Shown here piece by piece: positions 45,101-53,894 of a stretch of 64,000 nucleotides of DNA. Below the pieces are notes generated by a model. It was not told where the DNA came from. It searched no databases and saw nothing but the letters and a program-made list of their open reading frames with translations. Numbering within the stretch: the first letter of the stretch is position 1; each line of letters begins with the position of its first letter. The stretch covers positions 2,629,893 to 2,693,892 of the forward strand of contig NZ_DS022276.1 in assembly GCF_000153725.1 (NCBI RefSeq). Reading direction: 5' to 3'. A program made the translations under genes and the position numbers. The DNA comes from Salipiger bermudensis HTCC2601 (GTDB lineage: Bacteria > Pseudomonadota > Alphaproteobacteria > Rhodobacterales > Rhodobacteraceae).

Positions 45101-48100
45101 GCTGCCATAGGAGTAGAGCGCGTCGTAATCGCCGTCACCGTCGGTGTCGCCGTCGATGCCGGAGATCTGCAGGCGGCCCATCACGGCGTTGTCCTGAAGC
45201 TCGGCGGCGTTGGGGAAAGCGGTTTCGTCGAGGGTCACGTCGGCGAGGCGCACGTCGCTGTCGCGGGCGTCGCCCTCGTTGGCGGTGATGAAGTAGGCCT
45301 GACCGCCGACGGTGAAGCTTGTGAGGCCGTCGGGCATGCGCAGGCCCTTGACCGGCGCGGTGCCGAGGGTGAGCACGCCGTCTTCGTCGTTGGTGTCGAT
45401 TTCGTTGCCATCCAGCGCGTGATCGACGGTGCCGAGCCCCTCGATGGAGATGATCTCGCCGGTGGTCAGGTCGACGGTGGCGATGGCGTTGGCCTCCTGC
45501 AGGGTCACGAAGGCCTGGCTGCTGTCGGCCGACACCGCGATGTACTCGGGCTCGAGATCGAATTCCGGCGTCTTGCCCGGGAACAGGCGCACGCCCGCCG
45601 CGTCCAGCGTGGCCGCGTCGAAGCCTTCGAAGCCGTTGACGTCAGCGGTCCAGGTGGCGGCATCCGCCGGGGTCACGTCGATGATCGAGATCGAGCCGGC
45701 CGGATCGATCGGATCGTCATTCTCGCCTTCATCGGCGGTGAGCACCTTGGTGCCGTCCGGCGTGAAGGTGACCATGTCGGGGCCGATGCCCACTTCGACG
45801 GTGGTGATCAGGCTGCCATCTGCGGTGTTGAAGAAGGCGGCGACACCGTTGGTCTGGTTGCCGTCCGCGTCCTCGACCTGCACCGCGGCCACCAGAACGC
45901 CGTTCTTGACGTCGACCGAGGTCACCGCCGAAGCACCGGGCACCAGCGCCGCGATGTCGAGGGTCTCGATCTGCGAGGCGGTCAGGTCGGAGGCGAGGGT
46001 GATCATCTCGACCGAGGTCTCGCCGCCGGCCACGAAGATCTTGTTGGTGGTCGGGTCGAAGGCGGGGATCTCGGCGCCGCTCTCGGAGTCGACGCTCAGC
46101 TCGCTGCGGGTGAAGGTCAGCTGCTCGGTGGCGACGGGGCCTTGCGGCGCGCTGTCGACAGCGTCCACATCGATGATCCGGGTGTCGCCGTCGAGGCCGG
46201 TGTCGTCTTCCGCGTAAGCGGTGCCGCCGTTAGCGGGGTTGTAGACGTCGTCGAGATACTCGGCCAGCGCGTCCTGCTCGGTGCCGTCATCGGCAAAGGT
46301 CGCGTCGCCGGTTGCACCGTCATTCTCGCCGTCGCCGTCGAGATCATAAAGGTCGACGCGGTCGGCGGCCGCGAGCGCGTCGAACGGGTAGCCGTCGCCG
46401 CCTCCGGCAAGGTAGTTCAGCGTCACGATGCGGAAGCCCTCGCTCGCGTCGCCCACCAGAGCGCCGTCGGACATCAGCTCGGCGATCACCTCACCGGTCT
46501 CGGGGTCGACGATGCTGGCATCGACGACCCGCGACCCGGCCTCGTTGTCGGCATCGTAGGAGAACTGCAGGCCCGAGACCTGCGGGAAGCGTCCGCCGCC
46601 GATGTCGCCAAGCGCGTGCTCGAGCACGTTGATCAGCTCCTGGCGGGTGACGGTGACCAGCGACAGGCCGTTGTTGAAGGCCAGCGCCGCCTGGATGTCG
46701 TTCTGGCTGATGCCGCCCTCGGGCTTGACCACGTTGCCGTCGCCGTCGGTCACCTCGGAGTTGGCGCTGCGCACCGCTTCGGTGCCGGCGGCGGGAACGA
46801 TGGTCTCGCCGATCGAGGCGCGGATGCCGCCGCCGTTCTTGATCGAGACGACCACGGTCTCGTCCACTGCCTGGGCCGCGGCGAGGTTGGCATCGGCGGT
46901 GAGGTTGCCGAGATTGGTTTCCTGGGTGCGGACGCCGTCGGGATCGTCAACCGCGCCGGTGCCGGTGCGGTTGCCGTTCAGGAACACCTCGGAGACACCG
47001 AAGACGTTGCTTTCGGTGGCGACAATCTGCGCCTCGATGGCGTCGGCGATGTCCTGGATCTCGGGGTCGATCAGGCCCTCGGCCTCCAGCGCGGCGACAC
47101 CTGCTTCATCGGTGGCATAGGCGCCCGAGATGGTCTCGTCGTAGCTTTCGGCGATGATGTTGCCGTCGGCGTCGAAGTCGATGACGAGGCGGCCGACATA
47201 CTTGTAGGAGCCGTCGGTGTTGACCACCGCGGTGTTGGTGCCGCCGGCATTCTCGACAAAGAGCGGGTACTGGCCCTGATCGCTGTCACCGGCGCGGGGC
47301 GTGTCGTCGTCGTCAAAGAGGCGGGTGTTGGAGCCGCCCGCCACGATGATGTCGACATCGGTCAGACGCTCGGCCAGGTCGAGCTCGATGCTGATCTGCT
47401 GCATGTGCGCCAGCAGAACCACCTTGTTCATCTCCGGGTTGGCCTCAAGCAGGGTGTCGACCTCGGCCTGGATCTCGGCGGCCAGCGCGTCGAGCTCGGC
47501 GTCGGTGGGCGTGCCGCTGGCCCATGCGGGATTGACCGTCACGTCGCCGGGGCTCGAGATCGTGGCGAGCGTCGGGGTGGTGGCGCCGACCACGCCGATC
47601 ATCTCGCCATTGGTGTCGATGACCGTCGAGGAGGAGACCACGTTGGCCTGCGGTGCCTGGCCGCCCTCGGTGACCAGCCCCGCCATGTTGGCGTCGGTCG
47701 AAAAGTCCAGGTTGGTCGAGAGATAGGGCATGTCGGTGCCGGTGAAGTCGAGACCTTCCAGCGTGGAGCCGGTGAGAGCCGAGAAGTCACCCTCGGCGGA
47801 GCCGTCGATCAGGCTCGCGAGCAGCTCGGTGCCGTAGTCGAACTCGTGGTTGCCAAGCGCGATGGCCTGCACGCCCAGCTCGTTCTGGATCTGGATGTCG
47901 GCGATGCCGGCCGAGCCGAACACCGCCTCGGAGGCGTCGAAGAACAGGCCCGGGATGATCGCGTCGCCCGAGGACAGCACGAGGGTGTTGTCTGCGAGGC
48001 CATCCTCGCCGAGATCCTCGGCGCGCAGCGCGTTCAACACGGCGGAGAGGTTCGGTGCGTCGACCACGGCCGCGGCGGCGGCCTCCTGGTCGGTGAAGTG

Positions 48101-48709
48101 CAGCAGCTCGAGGGTGAAGTCGGCATCACCGGGCGCCGCAGGCGCCAGCGCGTCGGCGTTCGCCACGGAGCCGGGCGAGCCCACGTTGGGAACATTCGCC
48201 GCGTCGCCGCCCATGGCGTTGGTGGCCACGGCGCCGTCGACGCCGGCCTGCGAGAAGGCCTGGGCGGCGACATCCCAGGTCTGGCCGTCATTGGCATCGG
48301 TCTCGGGGTAGGCGGCGCTGTCGATCACGTCCCCTGCATCCACACCGTCGCCCGCGCGGTCGGCAAACAGGGTGACCGCGTCACCGCCGCCGCCGAGACC
48401 GGCCGCGCTGTCGATGGTGCCGATCTGTACGTTGCTGAGGTCGCGCACGTCGCCCCAGGCGGCCTCGAAGGCTGCAATATCGGTGCTGTCGACCAGAACG
48501 ATCACCGACTCGCCCGGCGCGATGGCGGTCAGCCCGGTGATGGCATCCGCCGTCGTCGCATCCTCGGACTCGTCGTCGTAGAACAGGTCGGCATCCACAC
48601 CCTGCACCCAGGCGGTCGTGCCGATGTTCGTGATCTCGAACCAGTCGGAGGTCAGGTCGCTGCCGCTTTGGCCCGAGAAGATCTCGGAAATACGAAGGTC
48701 GAAAGCCAT
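42134..48709 (-). CDS. Giant secreted 5'-nucleotidase / ExeM-NucH-type nuclease fusion
   Basis: A 2191-residue acidic, multi-domain exported protein. Approximate order: lamin-tail-like domain (1-150); 5'-nucleotidase/metallophosphatase (200-560, with LLHFTDQEAA, SSGDAIIPG, ALGNHEFDYG, AGGSNTRL) and its C-terminal domain (575-790, IKNGGGIRASI, AGGGDGYPF); a choice-of-anchor-I-like propeller (865-1330); an OB-like nuclease lead (1385-1560, VTAVDGNGFYLQDP); an EEP nuclease (1620-1925, ASYNVLNLDP, GLQEIQDN, VLGDFNEF, ASDHDPVL); and a DUF4114-like C-terminus (2090-2191). No classical signal peptide; C-terminal-signal (type I) secretion is likely. It could turn extracellular DNA into nucleosides and phosphate. 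An ATG nine codons upstream is an alternative start. Confidence 0.85.
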   Translation of the reverse strand: MAFDLRISEIFSGQSGSDLTSDWFEITNIGTTAWVQGVDADLFYDDESEDATTADAITGLTAIAPGESVIVLVDSTDIAAFEAAWGDVRDLSNVQIGTIDSAAGLGGGGDAVTLFADRAGDGVDAGDVIDSAAYPETDANDGQTWDVAAQAFSQAGVDGAVATNAMGGDAANVPNVGSPGSVANADALAPAAPGDADFTLELLHFTDQEAAAAAVVDAPNLSAVLNALRAEDLGEDGLADNTLVLSSGDAIIPGLFFDASEAVFGSAGIADIQIQNELGVQAIALGNHEFDYGTELLASLIDGSAEGDFSALTGSTLEGLDFTGTDMPYLSTNLDFSTDANMAGLVTEGGQAPQANVVSSSTVIDTNGEMIGVVGATTPTLATISSPGDVTVNPAWASGTPTDAELDALAAEIQAEVDTLLEANPEMNKVVLLAHMQQISIELDLAERLTDVDIIVAGGSNTRLFDDDDTPRAGDSDQGQYPLFVENAGGTNTAVVNTDGSYKYVGRLVIDFDADGNIIAESYDETISGAYATDEAGVAALEAEGLIDPEIQDIADAIEAQIVATESNVFGVSEVFLNGNRTGTGAVDDPDGVRTQETNLGNLTADANLAAAQAVDETVVVSIKNGGGIRASIGETIVPAAGTEAVRSANSEVTDGDGNVVKPEGGISQNDIQAALAFNNGLSLVTVTRQELINVLEHALGDIGGGRFPQVSGLQFSYDADNEAGSRVVDASIVDPETGEVIAELMSDGALVGDASEGFRIVTLNYLAGGGDGYPFDALAAADRVDLYDLDGDGENDGATGDATFADDGTEQDALAEYLDDVYNPANGGTAYAEDDTGLDGDTRIIDVDAVDSAPQGPVATEQLTFTRSELSVDSESGAEIPAFDPTTNKIFVAGGETSVEMITLASDLTASQIETLDIAALVPGASAVTSVDVKNGVLVAAVQVEDADGNQTNGVAAFFNTADGSLITTVEVGIGPDMVTFTPDGTKVLTADEGENDDPIDPAGSISIIDVTPADAATWTADVNGFEGFDAATLDAAGVRLFPGKTPEFDLEPEYIAVSADSSQAFVTLQEANAIATVDLTTGEIISIEGLGTVDHALDGNEIDTNDEDGVLTLGTAPVKGLRMPDGLTSFTVGGQAYFITANEGDARDSDVRLADVTLDETAFPNAAELQDNAVMGRLQISGIDGDTDGDGDYDALYSYGSRSFSIFDAEGNLVFDSGSALAEIADAAGIYPDGRSDNKGTEPENVTVGQIGSQTFAFVALERASAVAVFDVTDPTDPAYVNLISDEADSEPEGLEFVSMQDSPSGKPLLIVTNEDSKTTVVHEIEVATLHTTIGDVQGAGHVSAYVRGSMTDAEFLAANAEASVYNVYSGQQVRVEGVVTAVDGNGFYLQDPTGDGDAATSDAIFVYSGSEPTVAVGDSVAVTGEVAEYYPGGSASGNLPTTQLVSPQIETIADLGPVTATIIGEGGVMLPDMSIDGDSFAEFDVDTDGLDAFEALEGMLVTAQDMVAVSGTNAYNELFAVTDMGANASGLSQRGTLNISESDFNPERIQIDPDYDLLDLDLSAINTGDSLGNVTGVMNYDYGNFQITPTVDFLSQVVSAGLEPEVSTLTAGEGELLIASYNVLNLDPVIEDEANILPGTYNAVDDDLGDGRFDAIANQIVSNLNTPDIIGLQEIQDNTGAEGTDDVTSASDTLQQLIDSIAAAGGPTYAYIDNTFIADDTSGGIPGGNIRTAYLYNPERVSVVEGSVRTISSQDAGAAFEGGRLPLVASFAFGDEEVTVVNNHFSSKSGSAPIMGIDQEFADLQEDPSVNGAVDERQAQSAEVQGFVDELLAEDGAANVVVLGDFNEFEFVSPLEELEGSGLVNLTNSLPEDERYSYSFQGNSQSLDHILVSNNLGLDAEFDAVHVNSEFAVTDESASDHDPVLAKVSLGSKSFAGVTEGFQRTFGGAHSSADLVIDGQQVSFGGTTFGVDADLETGRFLSASDGNTTELAFVGDLLGNGADLREAEEVSEDQINGIAFDDYLIGNGQADFTIELDSSEAGYHNSLGYYYYDRETGTASNVTILEADVKSPAGGASYQIDNVDEGAELAFFVVRDGEDMVEGLSDELVFDFTGDKPVLQDNGVDLDLDIYHSLGAEFSADDREHFLSGAVADGSGLRVGVEDKMNTGDADYQDVVFLVSRDEDFVFV

Positions 48710-49019
48710 TGTCTTGCTCACCCTGTGATCATGCACAATTGAAAAGAGTCATTTCCGCGGCAGTTGGCATGGACCCATTGCAATCGTGAAGGTGAAATGC
48801 GTTAATTTACAAATATTTCATATGTTTAAGGGGATTTCAGGAAGCTGTCATCGGTCCGTCATCTTGCGTCACAAAACTGAGAGGTCGACGCACTAGGGTG
48901 TCTGGTTTTCCCCGCGAAGCGCTCCGGTTTTCCCGCTTCCCGGCAGGCATCGCGGCTCTGACCGGTATGGCTGCAAGCAGGCCGACAGGGTGGGCAGGAT
49001 GTCGTTGGAGCGGCCGGCC
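48710..49019. promoter_or_regulatory. Intergenic region with Pho-box-like repeats
   Basis: These 310 bases lie between the DUF1537 kinase stop and the nuclease start, both read leftward. On the plus strand, CTGTCAT (48845-48851) and CCGTCAT (48856-48862) stand at eleven-base spacing, and GCGTCAC (48866-48872) follows at ten. That resembles a PhoB site, but its orientation points away from the nuclease gene and no rightward gene follows. An A+T-rich stretch (about 48809-48832) nearer the nuclease gene is the likely core promoter. Confidence 0.35.
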
Positions 49020-50252
49020 TTACGCCGAGCAGCCGTGGAGGCGCCGCGCTTCGAAGGCGTCGAAGAGGTCCCGCGGTCCCATCTGCCCGCCCTTGAGCAT
49101 CACCCGCATGCGATCCCTTTGCGGAGCGGCGTGGCTGGCGACGCAGATGCAGACGCCCGGGGCAAGCGTGTGTTCGAAAGCGAGTGCGTCGAACCCGAGC
49201 TGTGCGCAGATGCGGCTCGAGGTGTCGCCGCCGGCAAGGCCCAGATGCCCGACCTCGGCGCGGTCCAGCAAAGCTGCGACGAAGGCGGCGCATTGGTCGG
49301 CCAGCGCATCGGGGGAGAGCCCGTAATCGGCTTCGGGCAAGAGATGCACGAGCGTCGGGGTGCCGGCGCTCAGAAGCTCCCGGGCCGGTGGGATCAAGGC
49401 CCCCGACCGCAGTGCCTCGGGCGTGAGGGCCAGCTTCGCGTAGCTGCTGGCTTCGGCGACTTGCGTCGCCGTGGTCTGAGAGCGGCTGCCGGCGAAGAGC
49501 AAAATGTTGTTCGAGGCAGGAGGGAGCACCGCATTGGAGGGCTCCCGATGCGTCCCGGCGCCGAGGATTTCGGCGACGGAACTCGCGCCAACCAGAAGCT
49601 GCCGTCCACCGGCGAGGCGCAGGGCTTCGGCGATCCTCGGAAGGTCGTCCGCATGGGTGGCGTCGATCAGGGCCGGACCGGCGCGCAGGGTCTTTGCCAC
49701 GTCCTCCGGGGTGCGGAGATCCGAGACCGAGATCAGGGCGAGCCCCTCCAGTCCCTGCGCGGCAAGGTGTCGGCGCAGGTCGGCCTCCCGCATCGGGGTC
49801 ACCGGGTGCCGGCTCATGATCGGATGGCGGTCGATACGATGGGTCTCGCCGTCGGGTCCGCGGGCAAAGAGCGTGCCGAAGGCGCAATGGCGACCAAGGC
49901 TCGGCTGCCCGCCGATCACCGCCACTACATCCGGCGAGAAGCGGTCGATCAACGCCTGCGTCACGGCGCCGATCGATCCGACCTCGGGTGCGGAGTCGAA
50001 GGTCGAGCAGACCTTGAAGTGGATCACCTGCGGCGCCTCCGCCGCGACCCGTGGCCAGAGGCGGTCGATCTCGTCCCGGGCGGGCGCGGGCGCCAGAGAG
50101 CGCAGATCCGTGGGCAGGCCGAGCGCCTCGAGTCCGTCGTTGCCTGCGGCACCCAGCACCATGCGGGCGCGCATACCGGCCCGTTCATAGGTCGCGAGGC
50201 TGTCCGACGCGCCTGTGAAGTCGTCGCCGATGAAGACGATCCGCGCGCCCAT
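49020..50252 (-). CDS. Four-carbon acid sugar kinase family protein (DUF1537/OtnK-OiaK-like)
   Basis: A 410-residue kinase of the family once called DUF1537, which phosphorylates acid sugars such as 3-oxo-tetronates and 3-oxo-isoapionate. The N-terminal GDDFTGASDSLATYERAG motif is diagnostic; the C-terminal nucleotide-binding domain shows LAGGDTSSRICAQLG. Start at 50252 (MGARIVF) is chosen; the upstream extension overlaps the RuBisCO-like gene out of frame and is not protein-like. Last gene of the TRAP-VOC-RLP operon, two bases after the RuBisCO-like gene. Kinase plus RuBisCO-like protein matches the D-apionate/3-oxo-isoapionate route. Confidence 0.87.
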   Translation of the reverse strand: MGARIVFIGDDFTGASDSLATYERAGMRARMVLGAAGNDGLEALGLPTDLRSLAPAPARDEIDRLWPRVAAEAPQVIHFKVCSTFDSAPEVGSIGAVTQALIDRFSPDVVAVIGGQPSLGRHCAFGTLFARGPDGETHRIDRHPIMSRHPVTPMREADLRRHLAAQGLEGLALISVSDLRTPEDVAKTLRAGPALIDATHADDLPRIAEALRLAGGRQLLVGASSVAEILGAGTHREPSNAVLPPASNNILLFAGSRSQTTATQVAEASSYAKLALTPEALRSGALIPPARELLSAGTPTLVHLLPEADYGLSPDALADQCAAFVAALLDRAEVGHLGLAGGDTSSRICAQLGFDALAFEHTLAPGVCICVASHAAPQRDRMRVMLKGGQMGPRDLFDAFEARRLHGCSA

Positions 50253-50253
50253 C

Positions 50254-51519
50254 TCAGGGCGATCCGAAGAAGTCGAGCGCCGCGGCCAGCGCCGGGCGGG
50301 CGGCCGCGCCCTCGGCCAGCGATCCACCCGACCGGAGCACGTCATATGCCTCGCGGAGCGAGGCGATGCCTGCGTCCGGCCCCTGCGGGTGGGCGAGGAT
50401 GCCGCCACCACACATGAACATCAGGTCGGAGGACTGCGCCGCCGCCAGCGTCTGCGGCAGGGTGCCAGCCCACTGGCCCGATGAAAACGCGGGCATGACC
50501 CGGTCATCGGGGCCGTCCTTGCTGAGCGCTGCGAGGCAGGCGCGGGCGGCGTCGGTGACTTCCTCGGCGGTGTCGACGAACTTGCCGCCGATGCCGTGCA
50601 CGTGCATGTGGTCGATCCCCGTCAGCCTGAACAGTGCGTGGTAGGCCTGAAATCCCATCCCAAGCAGCGGATGGCGGCTCATGGCGCCAAAGCCGTTGCG
50701 ATGGGCATGGATCGCAAGCGGGGTGTGGGTGCGCAGGCTTTCCATGCCCGAGAGGCCGCACCAGTTGAGGCTGGCCATGACGCAGGAGCCGCCCTCGCGC
50801 GCCACCAGATCGGCATGGCGGCGCATGGCGTCGGTCTCGTCGGTGATGTTGAACGCCATCATCACCTTGCGCCCGGTGCGCTCCTGCCACTTGTTGATCA
50901 CCGCCATCACGGCGGGCACCCGCTCGGCCAGCGGCGCGATGTCGGGGTTGGCGCAAACCTCGTCATCCTTGATGAAGTCGACGCCCGCAGCGCAAAGCTG
51001 ATCGACCAGCGCCGCGATCTCGTCCGGTCGCATCCCGACATTGGGCTTGATGATCGTGCCGAAGATCGGTGTCTCGGTCACGCCGAGGCTTTCGCGCGTG
51101 CCGGCGATGCCCTGTGCTGGGAGTTCAAAACGCGTCCGATAGGCCGCCGGGATCTCGAGCGAGAGCAGCTTCAGCCCGGTGATCTCGCCGATATCGAAGA
51201 GGTTGCCTGACACTGTCGCCGCCAGCGTCGGCAGGTTTCGCCCGATATTGCCGGTCGGAAAGGCGATGCGAATGCGGGCGCGGCGGAACGGCCCGGCAGG
51301 CTGCTTCCGCGCGATGTAGGCCGAGTGCAGCGTCGGGGCATCCGCGTGGTCCAGCTCTTCGATCGAGAGCACCTCGGCGGCGGCGCGGGCGCGCAGCTCT
51401 TCGGTTTCTCCGGCGACGCGCACGAAGGTGCCCGAGCTTTGCTCGCCCGCCATCATCGCCGCCACGTCGGCGAGCGGGTAGGGGGTTTCGAGCAGGTATT
51501 CGGCGATGATCCGTTCCAT
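50254..51519 (-). CDS. RuBisCO-like protein (form IV, OiaX/OiaT-like candidate)
   Basis: A 421-residue RuBisCO large-subunit homologue. Lys158 (GTIIKPNVGM) matches RuBisCO Lys175, and Lys184-Asp186-Glu187 (DFIKDDE) match the carbamylated Lys201 and metal ligands. HAHRNGFGAM and MFMCGGGILAHPQGPDAG form phosphate-site loops. The loop-6 lysine (Lys334 in true RuBisCO) is absent; that region reads PAFSSGQWAG. It therefore should not fix CO2. Beside a DUF1537 kinase it probably acts as a decarboxylase or transcarboxylase/hydrolase on 3-oxo-isoapionate 4-phosphate or a related acid sugar phosphate. Confidence 0.87.
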   Translation of the reverse strand: MERIIAEYLLETPYPLADVAAMMAGEQSSGTFVRVAGETEELRARAAAEVLSIEELDHADAPTLHSAYIARKQPAGPFRRARIRIAFPTGNIGRNLPTLAATVSGNLFDIGEITGLKLLSLEIPAAYRTRFELPAQGIAGTRESLGVTETPIFGTIIKPNVGMRPDEIAALVDQLCAAGVDFIKDDEVCANPDIAPLAERVPAVMAVINKWQERTGRKVMMAFNITDETDAMRRHADLVAREGGSCVMASLNWCGLSGMESLRTHTPLAIHAHRNGFGAMSRHPLLGMGFQAYHALFRLTGIDHMHVHGIGGKFVDTAEEVTDAARACLAALSKDGPDDRVMPAFSSGQWAGTLPQTLAAAQSSDLMFMCGGGILAHPQGPDAGIASLREAYDVLRSGGSLAEGAAARPALAAALDFFGSP

Positions 51520-51526
51520 GCCGGCC

Positions 51527-52066
51527 TCAGAGCTTGCTCAGGTCGGGGAAGGGGCGCACCGGGTCCGAGCCGTCCCAGCCCTCGGAGGCGGTGCGGATCA
51601 TGTCGAACATGGTGCCCTTGGGGCCCAGGACCTCGGAAAGTTCGATGCAGGTGCCGGGATGATGCTCCTCGGCGAAATAGGCGAAACGCCCGTTCTGGCC
51701 GACGCAGCCCGACATCTTCACGGTGAAGCCGCGCTCCAGCATCCGTTGCAGGTCGGTCTCGTAATCCGTGGTCCAGAAGGCCACGTGCTGCAACCCGCGA
51801 AGCCCTTTCTGCATGTAGTCGCGATACATCGACGGAACGTCGTTGCGGGTCTGGATCAGCTCGACCTGCATGGCGCCGGAATTGGCCAGCGCGACCGAGT
51901 TGTGCGGCTGGTAGCTCTGGCCATCGTAGAGATAGTCCTCGATCGGAACCTGCGGATTGTAGAACCACGGGCCGACGCCCATGGTCTCGGACCAGTATTT
52001 CATGCCCGCCTCGATATCGTCGACGACGTAGCCGAGCTGGCGGATGGGGCCAAGAAGGGTGCTCAT
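51527..52066 (-). CDS. VOC (glyoxalase/bleomycin-resistance fold) family protein
   Basis: A 179-residue protein with two VOC modules. QLGYVVDDIEAGMKYW opens the first and LQHVAFWTTDYETDLQRM the second; His in LQHVAF and Glu in CIELSEV are likely metal ligands. VOC enzymes include isomerases, epimerases and dioxygenases. The gene lies between the TRAP permease (eight-base gap) and the RuBisCO-like protein (seven-base gap), so it probably does an isomerisation step on the imported acid sugar. The exact reaction is unknown. Confidence 0.85.
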   Translation of the reverse strand: MSTLLGPIRQLGYVVDDIEAGMKYWSETMGVGPWFYNPQVPIEDYLYDGQSYQPHNSVALANSGAMQVELIQTRNDVPSMYRDYMQKGLRGLQHVAFWTTDYETDLQRMLERGFTVKMSGCVGQNGRFAYFAEEHHPGTCIELSEVLGPKGTMFDMIRTASEGWDGSDPVRPFPDLSKL

Positions 52067-52074
52067 TGGGAACC

Positions 52075-53352
52075 TCAGTTCATCAGTGTTTCGGGGAGCC
52101 ATGTGGACAGCGCCGGGACGGCGGAGACCACGAGCAGGGACAGCAGCAGCGGAATGAAGAACGGCATCACCCCGGCGATCACCTGGGTGATCGGCATGCG
52201 CGAGATGATCGAAATCATGTAGAGGCTCATGCCCACGGGCGGGGTCAGCAGGCCGATCATCAGGTTCAGCACGAAGACAATGCCCAGCTGCAGCGGATCG
52301 ACCCCGGCGGCGGTCAGCGCCGGCGCCACGATCGGCGCGATGATCAGGATCGCCGCGATGCTCTCCAGCGCCATGCCGACAACCAGCAGCAGGACGTTGA
52401 CCAGCAGGAGCAGCACGACCGGGTTCTCCGAGACGCCAAGCAGCAGCGCCGAGACCTTCATCGGCACCTGGTCGAGAGTCAGGACCCAGGCAAAGAGCGC
52501 GGCGGTGGCGACGACGAAGAGGATGTTGGCGCTGGCCTCGACGGTCTCGCGCAGGGCGCCGATCACGGCGCGGCCGCTCAGGCTGCGATAGATCGTGAAG
52601 CCGATGAAAAGCGCGTAGGCTACCGTGACGCCCGCCACCTCGGTGGGGCCGAAATAGCCGCTCATCAGGCCGCCGATGAGCAGCACGGGCGCCATCAGCG
52701 CGGGGAACGAGATCACCGCCTTCTGCGCGATCTCGCGCGGTTTGGCGCTGACCTCGTCGCGCGGCAGGCCCTTGACCCGGGCGATGATCGCCACCTGCGC
52801 CATCAGCAGCGCGGTCAGCAGCAGCGCGGGCACGATGCCCGCCAGCAGCAGCTTCACCGCCGAGACATTGGCGACCGAGGCGTAGATGATGATCGGGATC
52901 GAGGGCGGGAAGATCGGGCCGATGGTGGCGGCGGCGACGGTCAGCCCGGCGGCAAACTCCTTGCGGTAGCCCTGCGCGGTCATCTGGTTGATCTGGATCG
53001 CGCCGAGTGCGCCGATATCGGCCAGCGCCGCGCCCGAAACGCCCGAGAAGATCAGCGAGACGAAGACGCTGACCTGCGCCACCGCGCCCCTGATGCGGCC
53101 GAAGAGCATCCGCACGAGATCGAAGAGATGCGTGGTGACGCCGGTTGCGTTGAGCAGCGCCGCGGCAAAGATGAACAGCGGCACCGCCAGCAGCGGCGAG
53201 CTGTCGAGCGCGTTCAGGCTGCGCTGGGCCAGCACCGAGACCGGCAGGCCTTCGGTGACGATGACCACGGCGGCCGAAAGGCCGAGGCACACGGCGATCG
53301 GTGCGCCGAGTGCAAGCAGCACGGCGAAAATGCTCAGAAGGATCAGGCTCAT
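52075..53352 (-). CDS. dctM: TRAP transporter large permease (DctM-like)
   Basis: A 425-residue integral membrane protein with about twelve spans. Typical DctM features: ALGAPIAVCLGLSAAVVI at the start, PLFIFAAALLNATG, FSGVSGAALADIGALGAI and IFPPSIPIIIY. It is the sodium-coupled transport subunit. ATG at 53352 overlaps the DctQ stop by four bases; a long upstream in-frame extension belongs to shadow reading of dctQ and dctP. Confidence 0.92.
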   Translation of the reverse strand: MSLILLSIFAVLLALGAPIAVCLGLSAAVVIVTEGLPVSVLAQRSLNALDSSPLLAVPLFIFAAALLNATGVTTHLFDLVRMLFGRIRGAVAQVSVFVSLIFSGVSGAALADIGALGAIQINQMTAQGYRKEFAAGLTVAAATIGPIFPPSIPIIIYASVANVSAVKLLLAGIVPALLLTALLMAQVAIIARVKGLPRDEVSAKPREIAQKAVISFPALMAPVLLIGGLMSGYFGPTEVAGVTVAYALFIGFTIYRSLSGRAVIGALRETVEASANILFVVATAALFAWVLTLDQVPMKVSALLLGVSENPVVLLLLVNVLLLVVGMALESIAAILIIAPIVAPALTAAGVDPLQLGIVFVLNLMIGLLTPPVGMSLYMISIISRMPITQVIAGVMPFFIPLLLSLLVVSAVPALSTWLPETLMN

Positions 53353-53894
53353 GTGGGTTGTCCGGTCTCGTCGCGGGGATCGTGATAGTCGGCGCTCGGG
53401 TCGCGGCGGCGCAGGGCGCCGAGCACCCTGTGACAGGCCACCGCAAAGAGCAGGAGGCTGCCGGTCAGCGCGAGGCTGTAATAGACCCAGTTCGGCACCC
53501 GCAGCGCCGGGGTCAGGAACTTGCCGGCGCGCGGCAGGAACTCGGCAAAGCTCCAGAGCATCAGGCCGGCGAAGGCAAGCGTGGCGAGGTCGGCCACCAG
53601 CACCATGGCGCGGCGCGGTCCGGGCTTCGACATGTCCGGCAGCATGGTCACCGCGACCATGACCTGCCGGCCCGCAAGCGCGGGGACCGAGACGAACACC
53701 AGGCCGATGCAGGCGAAGCGCGCCAGTTCGTCCGCCCAGGGCAGGCCCAGGTCGAGGAAGTTGCGCGCCGCCACCTGCAGCACCACGAGTGTGGCCATCA
53801 GCGCCAGAAGCGCCATGCCGAGCCAGATGCCCGCGTTGGTGAGCCGCGCGAGAAACGCGCGGCCCGTGGCTTTGGTCGGGGGCGTGCCCGGCAT
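53349..53894 (-). CDS. dctQ: TRAP transporter small permease (DctQ-like)
   Basis: A 181-residue membrane protein with four predicted spans, the small partner of DctM. The family pattern VAARNFLDLGLPWADELARF is clear (E-x2-R/F core in the second span). One-base junction with dctP and overlap with dctM place it firmly in the operon. Confidence 0.9.
   Translation of the reverse strand: MPGTPPTKATGRAFLARLTNAGIWLGMALLALMATLVVLQVAARNFLDLGLPWADELARFACIGLVFVSVPALAGRQVMVAVTMLPDMSKPGPRRAMVLVADLATLAFAGLMLWSFAEFLPRAGKFLTPALRVPNWVYYSLALTGSLLLFAVACHRVLGALRRRDPSADYHDPRDETGQPT

Noticed and set aside
43349-48742. A 1797-codon open frame on the plus strand, antisense to the nuclease fusion.
   Set aside because: Composition is Val/Gly/His/Arg-rich with no motifs or ribosome site, as expected for the complement of a high-GC acidic protein. 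The minus-strand frame has clear nuclease and nucleotidase motifs.
50254-51519. A true carbon-fixing RuBisCO large subunit.
   Set aside because: The loop-6 lysine needed for carboxylation is missing and there is no small subunit or phosphoribulokinase; the neighbours point to acid sugar catabolism.
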